A DNA stretch of 64,000 nucleotides from Frischella japonica (GCF_014489845.1 NZ_JABURY010000019.1:62001-126000), one strand, 5' to 3'. Shown: positions 33,073-43,610, numbered from the stretch's first letter. Numbers and translations: made by a program. Notes: a model not told the origin generated them from the sequence alone.

Positions 33073-33096
33073 AGACATCTAGACATGTTGACGTCT
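33073..33096. promoter_or_regulatory. MetJ operator: three tandem met boxes
   Basis: Three contiguous 8-mers, AGACATCT, AGACATGT and TGACGTCT, match the met-box consensus AGACGTCT at 7, 6 and 7 of 8 positions. They lie between metJ and metB and overlap the metB -35 element. Confidence 0.88.
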
Positions 33097-33115
33097 TATA
33101 CTGGTGTGCTATATT
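33088..33115 (+). promoter_or_regulatory. Candidate metB promoter
   Basis: TTGACG (33088-33093), 16 bases, TATATT (33110-33115), 31 bases before the metB start. The -35 lies inside met boxes 2-3, so bound MetJ would block polymerase. Confidence 0.6.
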
Positions 33116-33146
33116 TGAACATATATTCTTATAAAGGTTGAACATT

Positions 33147-34319
33147 ATGAAAAAATACAGCGATCAGCCCGTTCTTTCTCAAAGAACAATTGCCGTGAGG
33201 AGTGGATTAAATACCGACAATCAACATGGTGCCGTTATTCCTAAAATTTCTCTAACGACTTGTTATCGTTTTGAAGAATTTGCAAAACCAAGACCATTCG
33301 ATTATGGTCGAAAATCGACACCAAATCGAGATTCAGTACAAAAAACGATTGCCGCGCTCGAAGGTGGTGTTGATGCCATTTTAACAAATTGCGGTATGTC
33401 GGCCATTCACTTGCTTTCGGTTGCGTTACTTTCTCCTAATGATTTAGTTATTGCTCCCTATGATTGCTATGGTGGTAGCTACCGATTATTTAATAGTTTA
33501 AGTCAAAAAGGCTATTTTAAAGCAAAATTTATCAATCAGGCTGACGATGAGGCGGTTAAACAAGCATTAGCTTTGCAGCCAAAATTAATTTTAATTGAAA
33601 CACCAAATAATCCACTATTACGCGTAGTCGATATAAAAAAAATAGCTGATTTAGCCCACCAAGCAGGTGCATTAGTGCTTGTCGATAACACCTTTATGAC
33701 ACCCATTTTACAACAACCCTTTACACTCGGGGCTGATATAATTATTCATTCATGCACTAAATTTTTAAATGGTCATTCTGATTTATTAGCTGGCGTTTTA
33801 GTATTTAAAGATCAACAGCTTGCTGATGATGTTTTGTGGTGGTCAAATAATATCGGAACAGCTAATTCATCGTTTGATACTTATTTACTCCAACGTGGCT
33901 TAAGAACATTAGCGGTGCGCGTTTTAGCACAGCAAGAAAGTGCTATGAAAATCGTCGATTTTCTCTCACAACATCCAAAAATCGCAGCTGTTCATCACCC
34001 ATCTTTAACCTCCACTTTGGGACATGATATTGCCAAGAAACAACAAAAGGGTTATGGTTCGTTATTGAGTTTTGAGCTAAAAGGCGGAGCAGAAAAAACA
34101 CCTATTTTTGTTGAAAAACTAAAGATTTTTACCTTAGCACAATCATTAGGAGGTACCGAAAGTTTGATTTCTCATCCAACTACTATGACCCATGCGGGTA
34201 TTAGTGCTCAAGCTCGTCAGGCCGCGGGAATTTCGGATCAATTGTTAAGAATTTCAGTTGGCTTAGAAGATGTTAATGATCTGATTGCCGATTTAGCTCA
34301 AGCGTTAGAGCAGATTTAA
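33147..34319 (+). CDS. metB: Cystathionine gamma-synthase
   Basis: PLP enzyme that condenses O-succinylhomoserine with cysteine to cystathionine in methionine synthesis. 390 residues from the ATG at 33147, preferred over an in-frame TTG because AAAGG sits 9 bases before it. Motifs: TIAVRSGL, the LTNCGMSAIHL and APYDCYGGSYRLF cofactor region, PNNPLLRVVDI, and the PLP lysine in HSCTKFLNGHSD. Closest to E. coli MetB rather than MetC or MetZ. No metL is found downstream, unlike the E. coli metBL operon; a hairpin follows. Confidence 0.95.
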   Translation: MKKYSDQPVLSQRTIAVRSGLNTDNQHGAVIPKISLTTCYRFEEFAKPRPFDYGRKSTPNRDSVQKTIAALEGGVDAILTNCGMSAIHLLSVALLSPNDLVIAPYDCYGGSYRLFNSLSQKGYFKAKFINQADDEAVKQALALQPKLILIETPNNPLLRVVDIKKIADLAHQAGALVLVDNTFMTPILQQPFTLGADIIIHSCTKFLNGHSDLLAGVLVFKDQQLADDVLWWSNNIGTANSSFDTYLLQRGLRTLAVRVLAQQESAMKIVDFLSQHPKIAAVHHPSLTSTLGHDIAKKQQKGYGSLLSFELKGGAEKTPIFVEKLKIFTLAQSLGGTESLISHPTTMTHAGISAQARQAAGISDQLLRISVGLEDVNDLIADLAQALEQI

Positions 34320-34327
34320 TCCAACGT

Positions 34328-34347
34328 AAGTGGGTTAAAACCCACTT
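34328..34347 (+). terminator. Stem-loop after metB
   Basis: AAGTGGGTT / AACCCACTT, a 9-bp perfect stem with a 2-base nominal loop, starts 8 bases after the stop. No U-run follows. Confidence 0.55.
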
Positions 34348-34419
34348 ATCAATTTGAATTATAATAAAATGACCAATATCCAGAATCAAAATGTTTTATG
34401 ATTCTAATCAAATTGCACT

Positions 34420-34518
34420 ATGCGCGTATATTTTTTACTTATTATCACAATCCCACTCGCATTGTTTAATGCTAATATCACTTCATTACTGATTCGTCGT
34501 GACAACTTACCTGACTAG
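34420..34518 (+). CDS. Possible 32-residue hydrophobic small ORF
   Basis: ATG to TAG gives a short product with a hydrophobic core (YFLLIITIPLALFNANI) and a charged end (RRDNLPD), the profile of small single-span membrane proteins. It ends one base short of the rlmB stop on the other strand. There is no Shine-Dalgarno and I recognise no family, so it may be chance or the relic of a larger gene. Confidence 0.2.
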   Translation: MRVYFLLIITIPLALFNANITSLLIRRDNLPD

Positions 34519-34519
34519 G

Positions 34520-35257
34520 TTAGTTAGATTTTTGTCTCACGACTTCAAACAAACAAATACCAGTTGCCACGGAAACATTCAGCGAAGAGACCATCCCTGC
34601 CATTGGAAGACTGACAAGCTCATCGCAATGTTCTTTGGTTAAGCGTCGCATTCCCTCACCTTCAGCGCCCATTACTAAAGCAAGTGGCCCAGTTAACTTA
34701 CTCTGATATAAGGTATGGTTGGCTTCTCCTGCTGTACCGACAATCCAAATCTGAAACTCATCTTTTAACATTCGCATGGTACGTGCCAGATTGGTGACTC
34801 GAATAACCGGTACTCCTTCAGCAGCACCACAGGCTACCTTTCTAGCAATAGCATTCAGTGGGGCAGATCTATCTTTAGGTACAATAATAAAATCCACACC
34901 CGCGGCATCAGCACTTCTGATACAAGCACCTAAATTATGTGGATCGGTAACACCATCTAAAATTAAGATAAAAGGTGTCGTTACTTTTTTAATTAAATTT
35001 GGCAAGTCATTTTCATGGTAATTTTGGCTCGGTTTAATTTCTGCCATAATACCTTGATGAACGCCTTGTTTCGTTTGTTCATCAAGCCATTTACGCTCAA
35101 CTAACTTAATCACAATACCTAGTGATTGTAATTCTTCAATTAATGGTATTAATCGTTTATCTTCACGATTTTTTAATAGATAAACTCGCAAAAATTTTTC
35201 TGGCGAGCGGGCTAAAACAGCTTGTAAGGCATGAATGCCGTATATTATTTCACTCAT
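34520..35257 (-). CDS. rlmB: 23S rRNA (guanosine-2'-O)-methyltransferase RlmB
   Basis: SPOUT methyltransferase modifying G2251 in the ribosomal P site. 245 residues. The N-terminal substrate domain begins [11 protein letters not shown]; the C-terminal trefoil-knot domain has [27 protein letters not shown] and the SAM site [13 protein letters not shown]...[23 protein letters not shown]. Nine bases downstream of rnr, the conserved enteric order. Confidence 0.97.
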   Translation of the reverse strand: MSEIIYGIHALQAVLARSPEKFLRVYLLKNREDKRLIPLIEELQSLGIVIKLVERKWLDEQTKQGVHQGIMAEIKPSQNYHENDLPNLIKKVTTPFILILDGVTDPHNLGACIRSADAAGVDFIIVPKDRSAPLNAIARKVACGAAEGVPVIRVTNLARTMRMLKDEFQIWIVGTAGEANHTLYQSKLTGPLALVMGAEGEGMRRLTKEHCDELVSLPMAGMVSSLNVSVATGICLFEVVRQKSN

Positions 35258-35266
35258 ATTGATTGA

Positions 35267-37630
35267 CTACTTAGTTTTCTTCTTAGCTGATGAATTCGTA
35301 TTTTTTTTCGCTTTCACAGATGATGTTCCGGCACGTTTACGTTTTTTCTTGATCGATTTATCAAGATTAAGTTTAGGTGCAGAACGTTGTTGTTTATTAC
35401 CCCGTTCTTTGCCAGTTTTTCCGTAACGACGTGGCTTATTATCGCTGCCAACTAAACTAAAATCAATTTTTCGCTCTTCTGGATTTACCGCCTCAACTTT
35501 CACTTTAACCTTATCACCCAAGCGATAACTGAAGCGAGTATTTTCACCGATTAAACGACTTCTTGCAGCATCAAAACTATAATAATCATTTTCTAGAGAT
35601 GATACATGGACTAAACCGTCAATAAACAGATCATCTAATCGCACAAAAAATCCGAAGTTAGTCACACTACTAATAACACCGTCGTAAACTTCACCAACAT
35701 GATCTTGCATAAAATCACACTTTAACCAGTCTACCACATCTCTAACCGCTTCATCTGCACGACGTTCAGTCATTGAACAATGCTCACCAAAATAGAGCAT
35801 TTCTTGCATATTATAGTGATAACCACCTGTTTTGCTATCACAATGCGCTTGATTAGCTAAAATCCATTTAATAGTGCGATGTAATAATAAATCGGGATAA
35901 CGCCGAATCGGTGAAGTAAAGTGAGCATACGATTCAAGAGCTAAACCAAAATGACCTCGATTTTCTGGATCATAAATAGCCTGTTTCATTGAACGCAGTA
36001 TCATCGTCTGCAACATGTCATGATCAGGGCGTTTAGCGACCAATGCCATTAATTTAGCGATATCTTTCGGTTGCGGCTTTAACCCACCTTCTAAAGTTAT
36101 CCCTAGTTCATTTAGTGTGGTTCGTAAATTATTTAAACGATCTTCATCAGGCTTATCATGTACACGATAAAGCGATGGAATCTGTAAGTGCTCAACAAAC
36201 TTTGCTGCGGCGACATTGGCTAAAATCATACATTCTTCAATAATTTTATGGGCATCATTTCGTTCAGCCATTTCTATTCGCTCAATGCGTTTATCGGCAT
36301 TAAAAATAAATTTTGGCTCTGCCGATTCAAATCCAATTGCCCCTCGTTCATTACGTTTTTTATCGAGAATTTGATAAAGATTATGAAGATTTTCTAAATG
36401 TTTAACTAACGGTTGATAATGATCACGTAACTGCTGATCACCATGTAACATTTTATGCACTTTAGTATAGGTTAATCTTGCATGAGAATTCATTACTGCT
36501 TCATAGAACTGATAAGACGTTAAATTGCCTTTTAGCGAAATAGTCATTTCACACACTAAACATAATCGATCTACTTGTGGATTTAAAGAACAAAGCCCAT
36601 TAGATAATACTTCGGGTAACATCGGCACCACTCGAGATGGAAAATAAACTGACGTTCCTCGATTACAGGCCTCTTTATCTAATGCGGTTTTAGGTTTGAC
36701 ATAATAACTGACGTCTGCTATCGCTACCCAAAGTCGATATCCACCACCACGATTTTTTTCACAATATACTGCATCATCAAAATCACGCGCATCTTCCCCA
36801 TCAATTGTCACCAAAGGCAAATGTGTCAGATCTTTTCTACCTTTTTTAGCTTGAGCGGAAACGGTTTCAGATAATTTACTGATGGCTTTTTCAACTTCAA
36901 CAGGTAACACATGAGGAATATCATGATTGCGAATGGCAATTTCAATAGCTAGACTGGTACCCATGTTTTCGCCTAATATTTCGGTAATTTTGCCGATGGC
37001 TTTTTGGCGCTGTTGTGGCCTTTTGAGTAATTCAACCGCAACTACTGTCCCCATACGTACCGTTTTAGGTGGTTTTTCAGCAATTAAAATATCAAAATTT
37101 AATCGGTTATCATCAGGAACGACAAATCCAATGCCTTCTTCAATAAAATAGCGACCGACAATTTGATCACTACGAAACTCAAGCACTCTAACAATACGCG
37201 CTTCGGTTTTACCTTTATATTGACTAGCAATCGGTTGAGCGAGAACTACGTCACCATGAAGTGTTTTTTTCATCTCCTGGTGCGATAAAAAATAATCATC
37301 AGCCTGACCTTCAACCCGTAAGAAACCATATCCATCGCGATGAGCTAACACCAATCCTTTGACCATTAATAATTTTTCGGGCAATGCATAACATTTACGG
37401 CGAGTAAAGATGACTTGTCCATCACGCTCCATGGCCCGTAAACGACGATGCAATGCTTCTTTTTGTTGTTCATCAAGCAATCCCATTGCTTTAGCAATAT
37501 TTTCCAGATTAGCTGGTTTAGCAATATTTTCTAAATAGTTGATAATATGTTCACGACTTGCAATCGGTGATTGGTATTTTTCAGCTTCGCGATCATAAAA
37601 AGGATCTTTGATTACCATTTGTTTATCCAT
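35267..37630 (-). CDS. rnr: Ribonuclease R
   Basis: Processive 3'-5' exoribonuclease that digests structured RNA and acts in trans-translation and rRNA quality control. 787 residues: N-terminal winged helix ([11 protein letters not shown]... [14 protein letters not shown]), two cold-shock domains, the RNB catalytic domain ([17 protein letters not shown] with the metal-binding aspartates), S1 domain ([31 protein letters not shown]) and a Lys/Arg-rich tail. An alternative start four codons in (ATG 37618) is possible, since neither has a strong ribosome site. nsrR, which precedes rnr in E. coli, is absent. Confidence 0.97.
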   Translation of the reverse strand: MDKQMVIKDPFYDREAEKYQSPIASREHIINYLENIAKPANLENIAKAMGLLDEQQKEALHRRLRAMERDGQVIFTRRKCYALPEKLLMVKGLVLAHRDGYGFLRVEGQADDYFLSHQEMKKTLHGDVVLAQPIASQYKGKTEARIVRVLEFRSDQIVGRYFIEEGIGFVVPDDNRLNFDILIAEKPPKTVRMGTVVAVELLKRPQQRQKAIGKITEILGENMGTSLAIEIAIRNHDIPHVLPVEVEKAISKLSETVSAQAKKGRKDLTHLPLVTIDGEDARDFDDAVYCEKNRGGGYRLWVAIADVSYYVKPKTALDKEACNRGTSVYFPSRVVPMLPEVLSNGLCSLNPQVDRLCLVCEMTISLKGNLTSYQFYEAVMNSHARLTYTKVHKMLHGDQQLRDHYQPLVKHLENLHNLYQILDKKRNERGAIGFESAEPKFIFNADKRIERIEMAERNDAHKIIEECMILANVAAAKFVEHLQIPSLYRVHDKPDEDRLNNLRTTLNELGITLEGGLKPQPKDIAKLMALVAKRPDHDMLQTMILRSMKQAIYDPENRGHFGLALESYAHFTSPIRRYPDLLLHRTIKWILANQAHCDSKTGGYHYNMQEMLYFGEHCSMTERRADEAVRDVVDWLKCDFMQDHVGEVYDGVISSVTNFGFFVRLDDLFIDGLVHVSSLENDYYSFDAARSRLIGENTRFSYRLGDKVKVKVEAVNPEERKIDFSLVGSDNKPRRYGKTGKERGNKQQRSAPKLNLDKSIKKKRKRAGTSSVKAKKNTNSSAKKKTK

Positions 37631-37883
37631 TATTGATAAAATTACCTAATAGCATAGCATACTTTCATCAACTCCATATCGATTAGCTATAAGTTTAAGC
37701 AAATAAATAATTAATCTTTACTGTGTTATTTAGCCGTGATAACTCAAGTATTGTTCGATTAACTTTAATAGCGAATCATGATAGATATGATATAATTTAA
37801 CAAATGTTTATTAAGTTGTTAGTAACACTCATTACAATGAATAAACTTCAAGCTGAAGATTATTCAATGGAGAATAACGGAAT

Positions 37884-39701
37884 ATGATGGAAAAAATTCG
37901 TACGGCAGGTAATAGTACTATTGTTAAAGTAATATTTGGTTTAATTATTATCGCTTTTATTTTTACTGGGTTTGGTAATTTTTTGCAATTTGGATTTTAT
38001 AGCTCAAACGATAGAAACTTATATATTGCTAAAGTTAATGGAGAAGGAATTAGTCGGGAAGTTTACGAAAAAGAACTCCAGATGGTCTTGAAAGAGGCAA
38101 AGAATTTGAAACCGGATGATCCTCTGCTCGAAGAGGTCAGTAAATCAGTTCTATCTAATATTATTAACGATGTGTTATCATATGAATTTGCCAATTCACT
38201 TGCCTTAAATATCACGGATGAGCAAATCAAAAATGTAATTCGTCAACAAAAGATTTTCTTTGAAAATAATCATTTTAGTAATCAACGCTATTTACAATTA
38301 CTAGCAGAAAACAATCTGACACCGGACGTTTATGCTGCAGGATATCGCACTGAAATGAAAAAAAGTCAGTTAATTAATGGATTAATTACTACTAATTTCG
38401 TTGTTCCCAAAGATTCCGAGATTTCTGCATTGATTAACCAAACTCGAACTATCTACTTAACTGATTATAGTTTATCCAATTTAAAAGAAGATTTTTCGGT
38501 TTCAGATCAAGATATTGAGAACTTTTATAATATTCACAAGCAGTCATACACACATCCTGCTCGATTAAAAATGAAATATCTTATTAATCCTTATCCGGAA
38601 ATTGAAAGAGATATTACTATTTCTCAAAATGATATCCAAGAATACTATAATGAAGGTAAACCGGGAACGATGTCATTACCAAAGCAATCCTATAGTATTT
38701 TGTCATTTAATTCACTAGCTAAAGCTCAAGCTAGCTACCAAAGTCTGATTGCTATGCCAACTCCCAAACGTTTGGCGGTAAAAATGGATCATTTAGGATG
38801 GTTTAGTAGTGAACAATCGGTTAATGAGCTTTTACAAAATCAAAAGCTAACGAAAGTTGGCAGTATTTCTAAACCCATTAAGCAGGCAAATTCATACTAT
38901 ATTATTCGTTTAGATGAAATTCAAGTAGCAAAAAAATTACCTTATGATTATGTTAAAGCTAACATAGAGAGTGTGTTAAAAAAAGAACAAGCTGATAAAA
39001 TCTACAATGAACAACAAATCCGTTTGGAAAAAGCCGCTAAGCTACCTACTTTAGAGGAAATATCCCGTGCATCAGGCCTTCACATAAATGAATCAGAATG
39101 GACAACCGAAAATGAGATATACTCAATCGGCAGATTCCAAACAATTCGTAATATCATTTTTAGTGATTTAATGATAAAAGATGGCAAACCAACCAATGCC
39201 ATTTCAGATATTATCTATGCCCCTGAATACCAAAGTAGTTTTATTGTCCAAGTGACTGATTATCAAGATGCTGGCATTAAGCCGTTTGATGAAGTTAAAA
39301 ATCAAATTAAAGACTTTTTAATCACACAGAAAAAGAAAGAGCATTTTTCTGAAGCTGTTGATACAATTGTTACACAAATGAATAACGAAAATTCCAATGG
39401 CGATATCGCCTTTGCGCAGCGAGTAACATTAAAACGCACTAATAATGAAAGTAACTTACTTGATCAAAGCAGTGTCGATAAAATATTTGCCATGGTGCCA
39501 AACGCCAAAACAGGTAGAATTTTTGGCGGATCTATTGAAACCCCAACAAATGCTAAACTATATGTTTTAATCAACGTAAAAGATGGTGAAGTTGCTGATT
39601 TGTCAACGCCATTACAACTTGATTATACAACCATCAATTATGATTATGTACTTGATGAACTTCGTTCAAATGCAAAAATTGAATTGCTTTCGCAAAAATA
39701 A
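37884..39701 (+). CDS. ppiD: Periplasmic folding chaperone PpiD
   Basis: Inner-membrane-anchored chaperone of the SurA/parvulin superfamily that meets proteins leaving SecYEG. 605 residues (E. coli 623): short cytoplasmic start MMEKIRTAGNS, one membrane helix (~15-35), a SurA-like N-terminal domain (~45-170) and a central parvulin-like domain (~230-360), much diverged, consistent with weak or no isomerase activity in the family. In E. coli ppiD follows lon-hupB; here it stands alone 15 kb from lon, and hupB is not in the window. Confidence 0.88.
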   Translation: MMEKIRTAGNSTIVKVIFGLIIIAFIFTGFGNFLQFGFYSSNDRNLYIAKVNGEGISREVYEKELQMVLKEAKNLKPDDPLLEEVSKSVLSNIINDVLSYEFANSLALNITDEQIKNVIRQQKIFFENNHFSNQRYLQLLAENNLTPDVYAAGYRTEMKKSQLINGLITTNFVVPKDSEISALINQTRTIYLTDYSLSNLKEDFSVSDQDIENFYNIHKQSYTHPARLKMKYLINPYPEIERDITISQNDIQEYYNEGKPGTMSLPKQSYSILSFNSLAKAQASYQSLIAMPTPKRLAVKMDHLGWFSSEQSVNELLQNQKLTKVGSISKPIKQANSYYIIRLDEIQVAKKLPYDYVKANIESVLKKEQADKIYNEQQIRLEKAAKLPTLEEISRASGLHINESEWTTENEIYSIGRFQTIRNIIFSDLMIKDGKPTNAISDIIYAPEYQSSFIVQVTDYQDAGIKPFDEVKNQIKDFLITQKKKEHFSEAVDTIVTQMNNENSNGDIAFAQRVTLKRTNNESNLLDQSSVDKIFAMVPNAKTGRIFGGSIETPTNAKLYVLINVKDGEVADLSTPLQLDYTTINYDYVLDELRSNAKIELLSQK

Positions 39702-39738
39702 CTATGTTATTTGATGTGATTAATTATCGTTACTTTCA

Positions 39739-39764
39739 AACCATCCTGACGGATGGTTTTTTAT
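39739..39764 (+). terminator. Rho-independent terminator after ppiD
   Basis: AACCATCC-TGAC-GGATGGTT followed directly by TTTT, 37 bases after the stop. Confidence 0.85.
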
Positions 39765-41112
39765 TGCTATTACTGATTAATCAACCATTAACCGCGGCAA
39801 AATCAACCATTGATATATGGTCATTGAATAATTAATAATGATGTTAGCTATAGGAAAAATTAGCACGTTTATAAAAATAAGATAATTAACTTACGTAACC
39901 CCAAAAAATGGGTAGGAAAATCTTTTTATCAATTTTAATGTTGTATTAGAATCGGTCATTTTATTTATTATACTTTCGTTAATAAGAACAGAAGCGGTTT
40001 GATTTAATTTTACCGATATATTAGTTGGTTTGTGATTTTACAAAACTATCGGGCAAATAAAAGTTAAATTGTATTAGCTTAAATTCAAACTAATACTTTT
40101 GCAACTCATAGATATATCTAATCTGACAGTCAGTTTAATGTATAGTTATGCTGGTTAGTCCTTTTTGCTCATCGTCACGGATCCATACCATAAACACTCG
40201 AGTTGAACCCGATAGGCCACTTTAACCAACTTCGCCACCGCCGAGGAAACATGTAAGAGCAGCAAACTCCCATACGTCATCCATAGACGCAGCAATTTTA
40301 CGTATAGTTAGCGTCTCCATCTGATATTATTCACCAAAGTTCCGTACTCGCCGAGCAAACGCACCTAATGGTTCGCTTACTGATGGGTGATCCCTCCCCA
40401 ATAACCAAGTGCCATCTTCAGTATCGTAAGTGCCGACTACTTGCACTGGTGCAATTATAATCAAATCCTTTGCGTCATTGATAAAAGCGATCTTAGCTAA
40501 ATCAAGAGCAACTTTTTATGAAACTGTATCAAGGTCCTACATATCTATTGCTGCTTGTCTAGGCAACTGTATCTCATGGTTCAGCGTGTGCAATAGTCAG
40601 ATCTGGCTCTAAAAGCACGACCGTAATGTTACAAGAACCTTTTCCTTTGCAGCTAAAAGTTTTTAAAAACAGATTATTTATTCTTTTTAATGTATTAATT
40701 TATGTTAATGAACCTTATAAATGTTCAATATTGGCAGTAGGATGACATACATATGCAGCATCCATTGAAGCACAATATTTTTTATATTAGATTAGAATAC
40801 AATTATTGCCATTCAAGTAGATAATTTTTTGTAGATATTCGATCGTTCACAACTTGACCGAAAATTAGTGGCTTAATTTATTCTAGCAACAGAGCAACCC
40901 ATATCTATCAGATATTTTGACTCTTAGTTAGATTAATTAATCCATGTTCATTTTATTATTTGCATATTTATTTCATACCGATTTATTAGGAAAAGGTTTT
41001 TAAAAGCAAATTTATCTTATCAATTTTACTATGTGTCTCTCCACTAATAGCTTTGAAACTTCACTTGATTGGCTAAAGAACAAAAGCTAAATATAATAGC
41101 GATTTAGCAAAA
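39765..41112. other. Long non-coding accessory region containing one eroded gene
   Basis: About 1.35 kb between ppiD and the surface-protein locus. The segment 40135-40620 holds the pseudogene described separately and has visibly higher GC than its flanks. I recognise nothing in 39765-40134 or 40621-41108, which are AT-rich and closed in all frames. Confidence 0.5.
40135..40620 (-). pseudogene. Eroded gene resembling DUF6882-type conserved proteins
   Basis: Translated on the minus strand, one frame keeps a long coherent stretch: ALDLAKIAFINDAKDLIII, APVQVVGTYDTEDGTWLLG, RDHPSVSEPLGAFARRVRNFGE, then a stop where a sense codon is expected, METLTIRKIAASMDDVWEF and a second stop before SGLSGSTRVFMVWIRDDEQK. 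The TW-L-G--D-PS, FGE and W-FAAL landmarks recall DUF6882 proteins, recalled from memory and not searched. Further stops precede it (about 40500-40560). It ends at 40135. Its GC is clearly higher than that of its surroundings, suggesting an acquired gene now decaying. The original function is unknown. Confidence 0.55.
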
Positions 41113-41133
41113 AACACCTCGAAAGGTGTTTTT
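41110..41133 (-). terminator. Terminator after the third gene of the surface locus
   Basis: AACACCT / AGGTGTT with a 4-base loop and A-runs/T-runs on both sides. Read on the minus strand it ends in TTTTTT, about 65 bases after the stop of the gene at 41199. Confidence 0.8.
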
Positions 41134-41198
41134 GATTAAGAGTTTAACAATAGATGTTGGCAGCCTAATAATAATTAAATTATTCCTATTAGTTTTTA

Positions 41199-42311
41199 TT
41201 AATCACTTAATAAACGTCTAATAAGTTCTGGACTATCATCCAATTGCGTTGTAGTAGCTGAAGTTCTAATTACAGCAGTATCGTTATAAGTTGCATCAAC
41301 GCTTAAATAATACCCTTGAGCACCTGCATAACGAAGTTGTACATCAGAACTATTCTTAATTTTCAAATTACCATTTACCGGAATTTGATAAACAATACCA
41401 TTTATAGTTGGTCCTTGTTGATCCATAGTTGTATTAATGCTAACCAAATCTACCACATTATCTTGGGCGGATGTAGTGGCGCCTATAGCATTCACGTCTT
41501 GATTTACCAATGACCATTTATAGTTAAAATATCCGGTTATATCAGTGTTGTCTTCTGACATTACTTTTACCGTGAAATATTCCAACACTTTTGGAATTCC
41601 ATTCCCTAATTCATCTCCGATGGTAAACGTACCATTATTAAAATTTGCGCGATAAATCTTAATCTGCGCCCCGTCCTCAAAACGACGCACAACACCGCCG
41701 CTAACAGCTGTACCACCAGTACCATCATTAACGCTAGGTTCGGAAGATGAATTTTCATCAAAAAGACCTGGCGCTGTAATCTGGTGAACATAACCAACCA
41801 CTACTTTATCAAATTTTGATGGATTACCGTAAGGTGTATTAGGTTGAATTCGGTAGGCTAATAATGAACCTACTGCAGCTGCAGGAATCTTCCATTTAAC
41901 GGTACCGGACGATAAATCTGGATTTTGGTTGTCTTCGAAGGTAATACCACTATCCGACCAAACAAATTGTCCACTAGTGCTATCTTTATATCCAAACTTT
42001 ACTGTTTGGCGTGTTTGTTTACCACCTTTATCTTCGTCAAGATCTTTATCAACCACTACGAATTTTAGCGTAAGCGTATCACCAACTTTGAGTGGCTGAT
42101 TATTATTCCTGCTACTAGTGATATCCACAGAATTAGCAGTAAAAATTGATGTATTATTTACCATCTTCGATGGCGCATTAACTAACGGTGCATGACCACG
42201 TATAATGCCTGTTGTCGCAGCGATATCGTTTCCACTGGCATACGCCACATTAAAAAAATAGCCTGTTAAAAGCATTCCTAAAGCTACTTCTTTTAATATT
42301 ATATATTTCAT
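41199..42311 (-). CDS. Secreted autotransporter-associated protein, SinI-like, paralog 2
   Basis: 370 residues. A signal peptide (about 1-25, cleavage after AYA) is followed by TTGIIRGHAPLVNA. Shared with its neighbour at 42480: the VGDTLTLKFVVVDKD strand, TVKFGY, QFVW, WKIPAAAVGS, NTPYGNPS, then KWSLVN (265-270), INGIVYQIPVNG and AGAQGYYLSV (329-338). It has about 30 extra residues at the C-terminus. There is no cysteine, membrane span or enzyme motif. The fold looks beta-rich. Position behind an inverse autotransporter recalls SinI of the Salmonella sinHI locus; that name is a suggestion from context and general layout. Confidence 0.65.
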   Translation of the reverse strand: MKYIILKEVALGMLLTGYFFNVAYASGNDIAATTGIIRGHAPLVNAPSKMVNNTSIFTANSVDITSSRNNNQPLKVGDTLTLKFVVVDKDLDEDKGGKQTRQTVKFGYKDSTSGQFVWSDSGITFEDNQNPDLSSGTVKWKIPAAAVGSLLAYRIQPNTPYGNPSKFDKVVVGYVHQITAPGLFDENSSSEPSVNDGTGGTAVSGGVVRRFEDGAQIKIYRANFNNGTFTIGDELGNGIPKVLEYFTVKVMSEDNTDITGYFNYKWSLVNQDVNAIGATTSAQDNVVDLVSINTTMDQQGPTINGIVYQIPVNGNLKIKNSSDVQLRYAGAQGYYLSVDATYNDTAVIRTSATTTQLDDSPELIRRLLSD

Positions 42312-42430
42312 ATAGAAAATACTTCCTTTGTGACGATCATTTAAATTATATATATATTCTGTTTAATAACATTAGTAGTAATTTTATGAATGCTCTTATT
42401 CATTTTCAGTTAAAACGTAAACTCAGGTAG

Positions 42431-42456
42431 AAGAAACACCGATTAAGGTGTTTCTT
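42431..42456 (-). other. Hairpin between the two paralogous secreted-protein genes
   Basis: A 10-bp perfect stem AAGAAACACC / GGTGTTTCTT with a 6-base loop, 24 bases after the stop of the gene at 42480. The U-tail is short (TTCTT), so it may attenuate or stabilise rather than end the transcript. Confidence 0.6.
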
Positions 42457-42479
42457 TATAACAAGTACCCTATATTAGT

Positions 42480-43559
42480 TTAGTTCGTAGGCGTTGCCTC
42501 AGAAGCAATTACCTTAAGTTTATATCCTTGCGCTCCTGCCACCAAGTTTTGTACAGTTTGTCCATTAGCACTCACTAGACCATTCACTGGGATCTGATAG
42601 TATAGACCTTCAATTTGCTGTCCACCTGATGACTGTCTCGCATTTACAGCATCAAGTTGAGTTATGTCTGGTTGACTTGGCGTCGGAACATTAGCCGGCT
42701 GACCCGAATTAACAATGTCTTGTCGGTTGGTGGTAAAATCAACTAAATTCCATTCGAATTTAAATTGATTCGTTATATCCGCATTCGTTATTTCGGTAGA
42801 AGTAACTTTTGGTGCATATAATAGACCAACAACTGGGGAATCATTAGCACCAATACTATTAGCGCTATAAGTTATGACACCACTGTTAACCGATATTGCG
42901 TAAAGCTCAATCGTATATGAGTCACTATCTAGACCAATTTCACCATTGGTAATGGACGGAATATCAGTACTACCGGAACCTACATTAGTCGCAGCTGGTG
43001 TGTCCCCCGAATTATCTTTAAGGCCTGCATCGTCTGATTTAAATACATCACCGTATACATACTGACTTGCTACGGACGGATTACCAAAATCTGTATTTGC
43101 AAGAATTTCATAGTAAATATGAGATCCAACCGCATCTTGTGGTATGATCCACTGAGCATAGTCACCATCATTGTCCGTACCAACACTACCACTTGCTACC
43201 CAAACAAATTCCCTAGAACGATCTTGTTTAAGCTTATTATAACCAAATTTAATCGTTTTAGCAGTTAGCTGTAAGCTATCTTTATCACCATCTTGGTCAA
43301 CAACATTAAAGTAGATTCTAATTTTATAACCATTAGTTACTGTGTTGGCCTGCGCAACTGCATTATCGTTTTTGTCAAAAAGTTTAACAGTAATACTGTT
43401 TTTATCATAGACCGCTGTTGTTTTGTTTTTAGCATTAACGAGCGGTGCACGTCCTTTAATAATTCCAGTGGTAATACTATTTGCTGCATATGCTCCACTA
43501 ATGCTATAACCTGCTAACAATAAGCCTATAGCGACTTTTTTTAACGTTAAATTTTTCAT
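42480..43559 (-). CDS. Secreted autotransporter-associated protein, SinI-like, paralog 1
   Basis: 359 residues with a signal peptide (1-25, MKNLTLKKVAIGLLLAGYSI..AYA). The mature start TTGIIKGRAPLVNAKNK is nearly the same as in the downstream paralog. Then come YKIRIYFNVVDQDGDKD, TIKFGY, REFVW, WIIPQDAVGS and NTDFGNPS. The C-terminal part has FEWNLVD (267-273), IEGLYYQIPVNG and AGAQGYKLKV (341-350). This last module also appears at the tip of the inverse autotransporter upstream. No cysteines. Probably exported and held at or outside the outer membrane; how it gets there is not shown by the sequence. Confidence 0.65.
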   Translation of the reverse strand: MKNLTLKKVAIGLLLAGYSISGAYAANSITTGIIKGRAPLVNAKNKTTAVYDKNSITVKLFDKNDNAVAQANTVTNGYKIRIYFNVVDQDGDKDSLQLTAKTIKFGYNKLKQDRSREFVWVASGSVGTDNDGDYAQWIIPQDAVGSHIYYEILANTDFGNPSVASQYVYGDVFKSDDAGLKDNSGDTPAATNVGSGSTDIPSITNGEIGLDSDSYTIELYAISVNSGVITYSANSIGANDSPVVGLLYAPKVTSTEITNADITNQFKFEWNLVDFTTNRQDIVNSGQPANVPTPSQPDITQLDAVNARQSSGGQQIEGLYYQIPVNGLVSANGQTVQNLVAGAQGYKLKVIASEATPTN

Positions 43560-43610
43560 AAATTAAATTTCCCATTTATCTTCAACATATTGTGTTGTAT
43601 TTATATAAAT

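Noticed and set aside
40430-40612. 60-codon forward ORF in the accessory region
   Set aside because: It is antisense to the better-supported eroded gene, has no ribosome site and resembles nothing.
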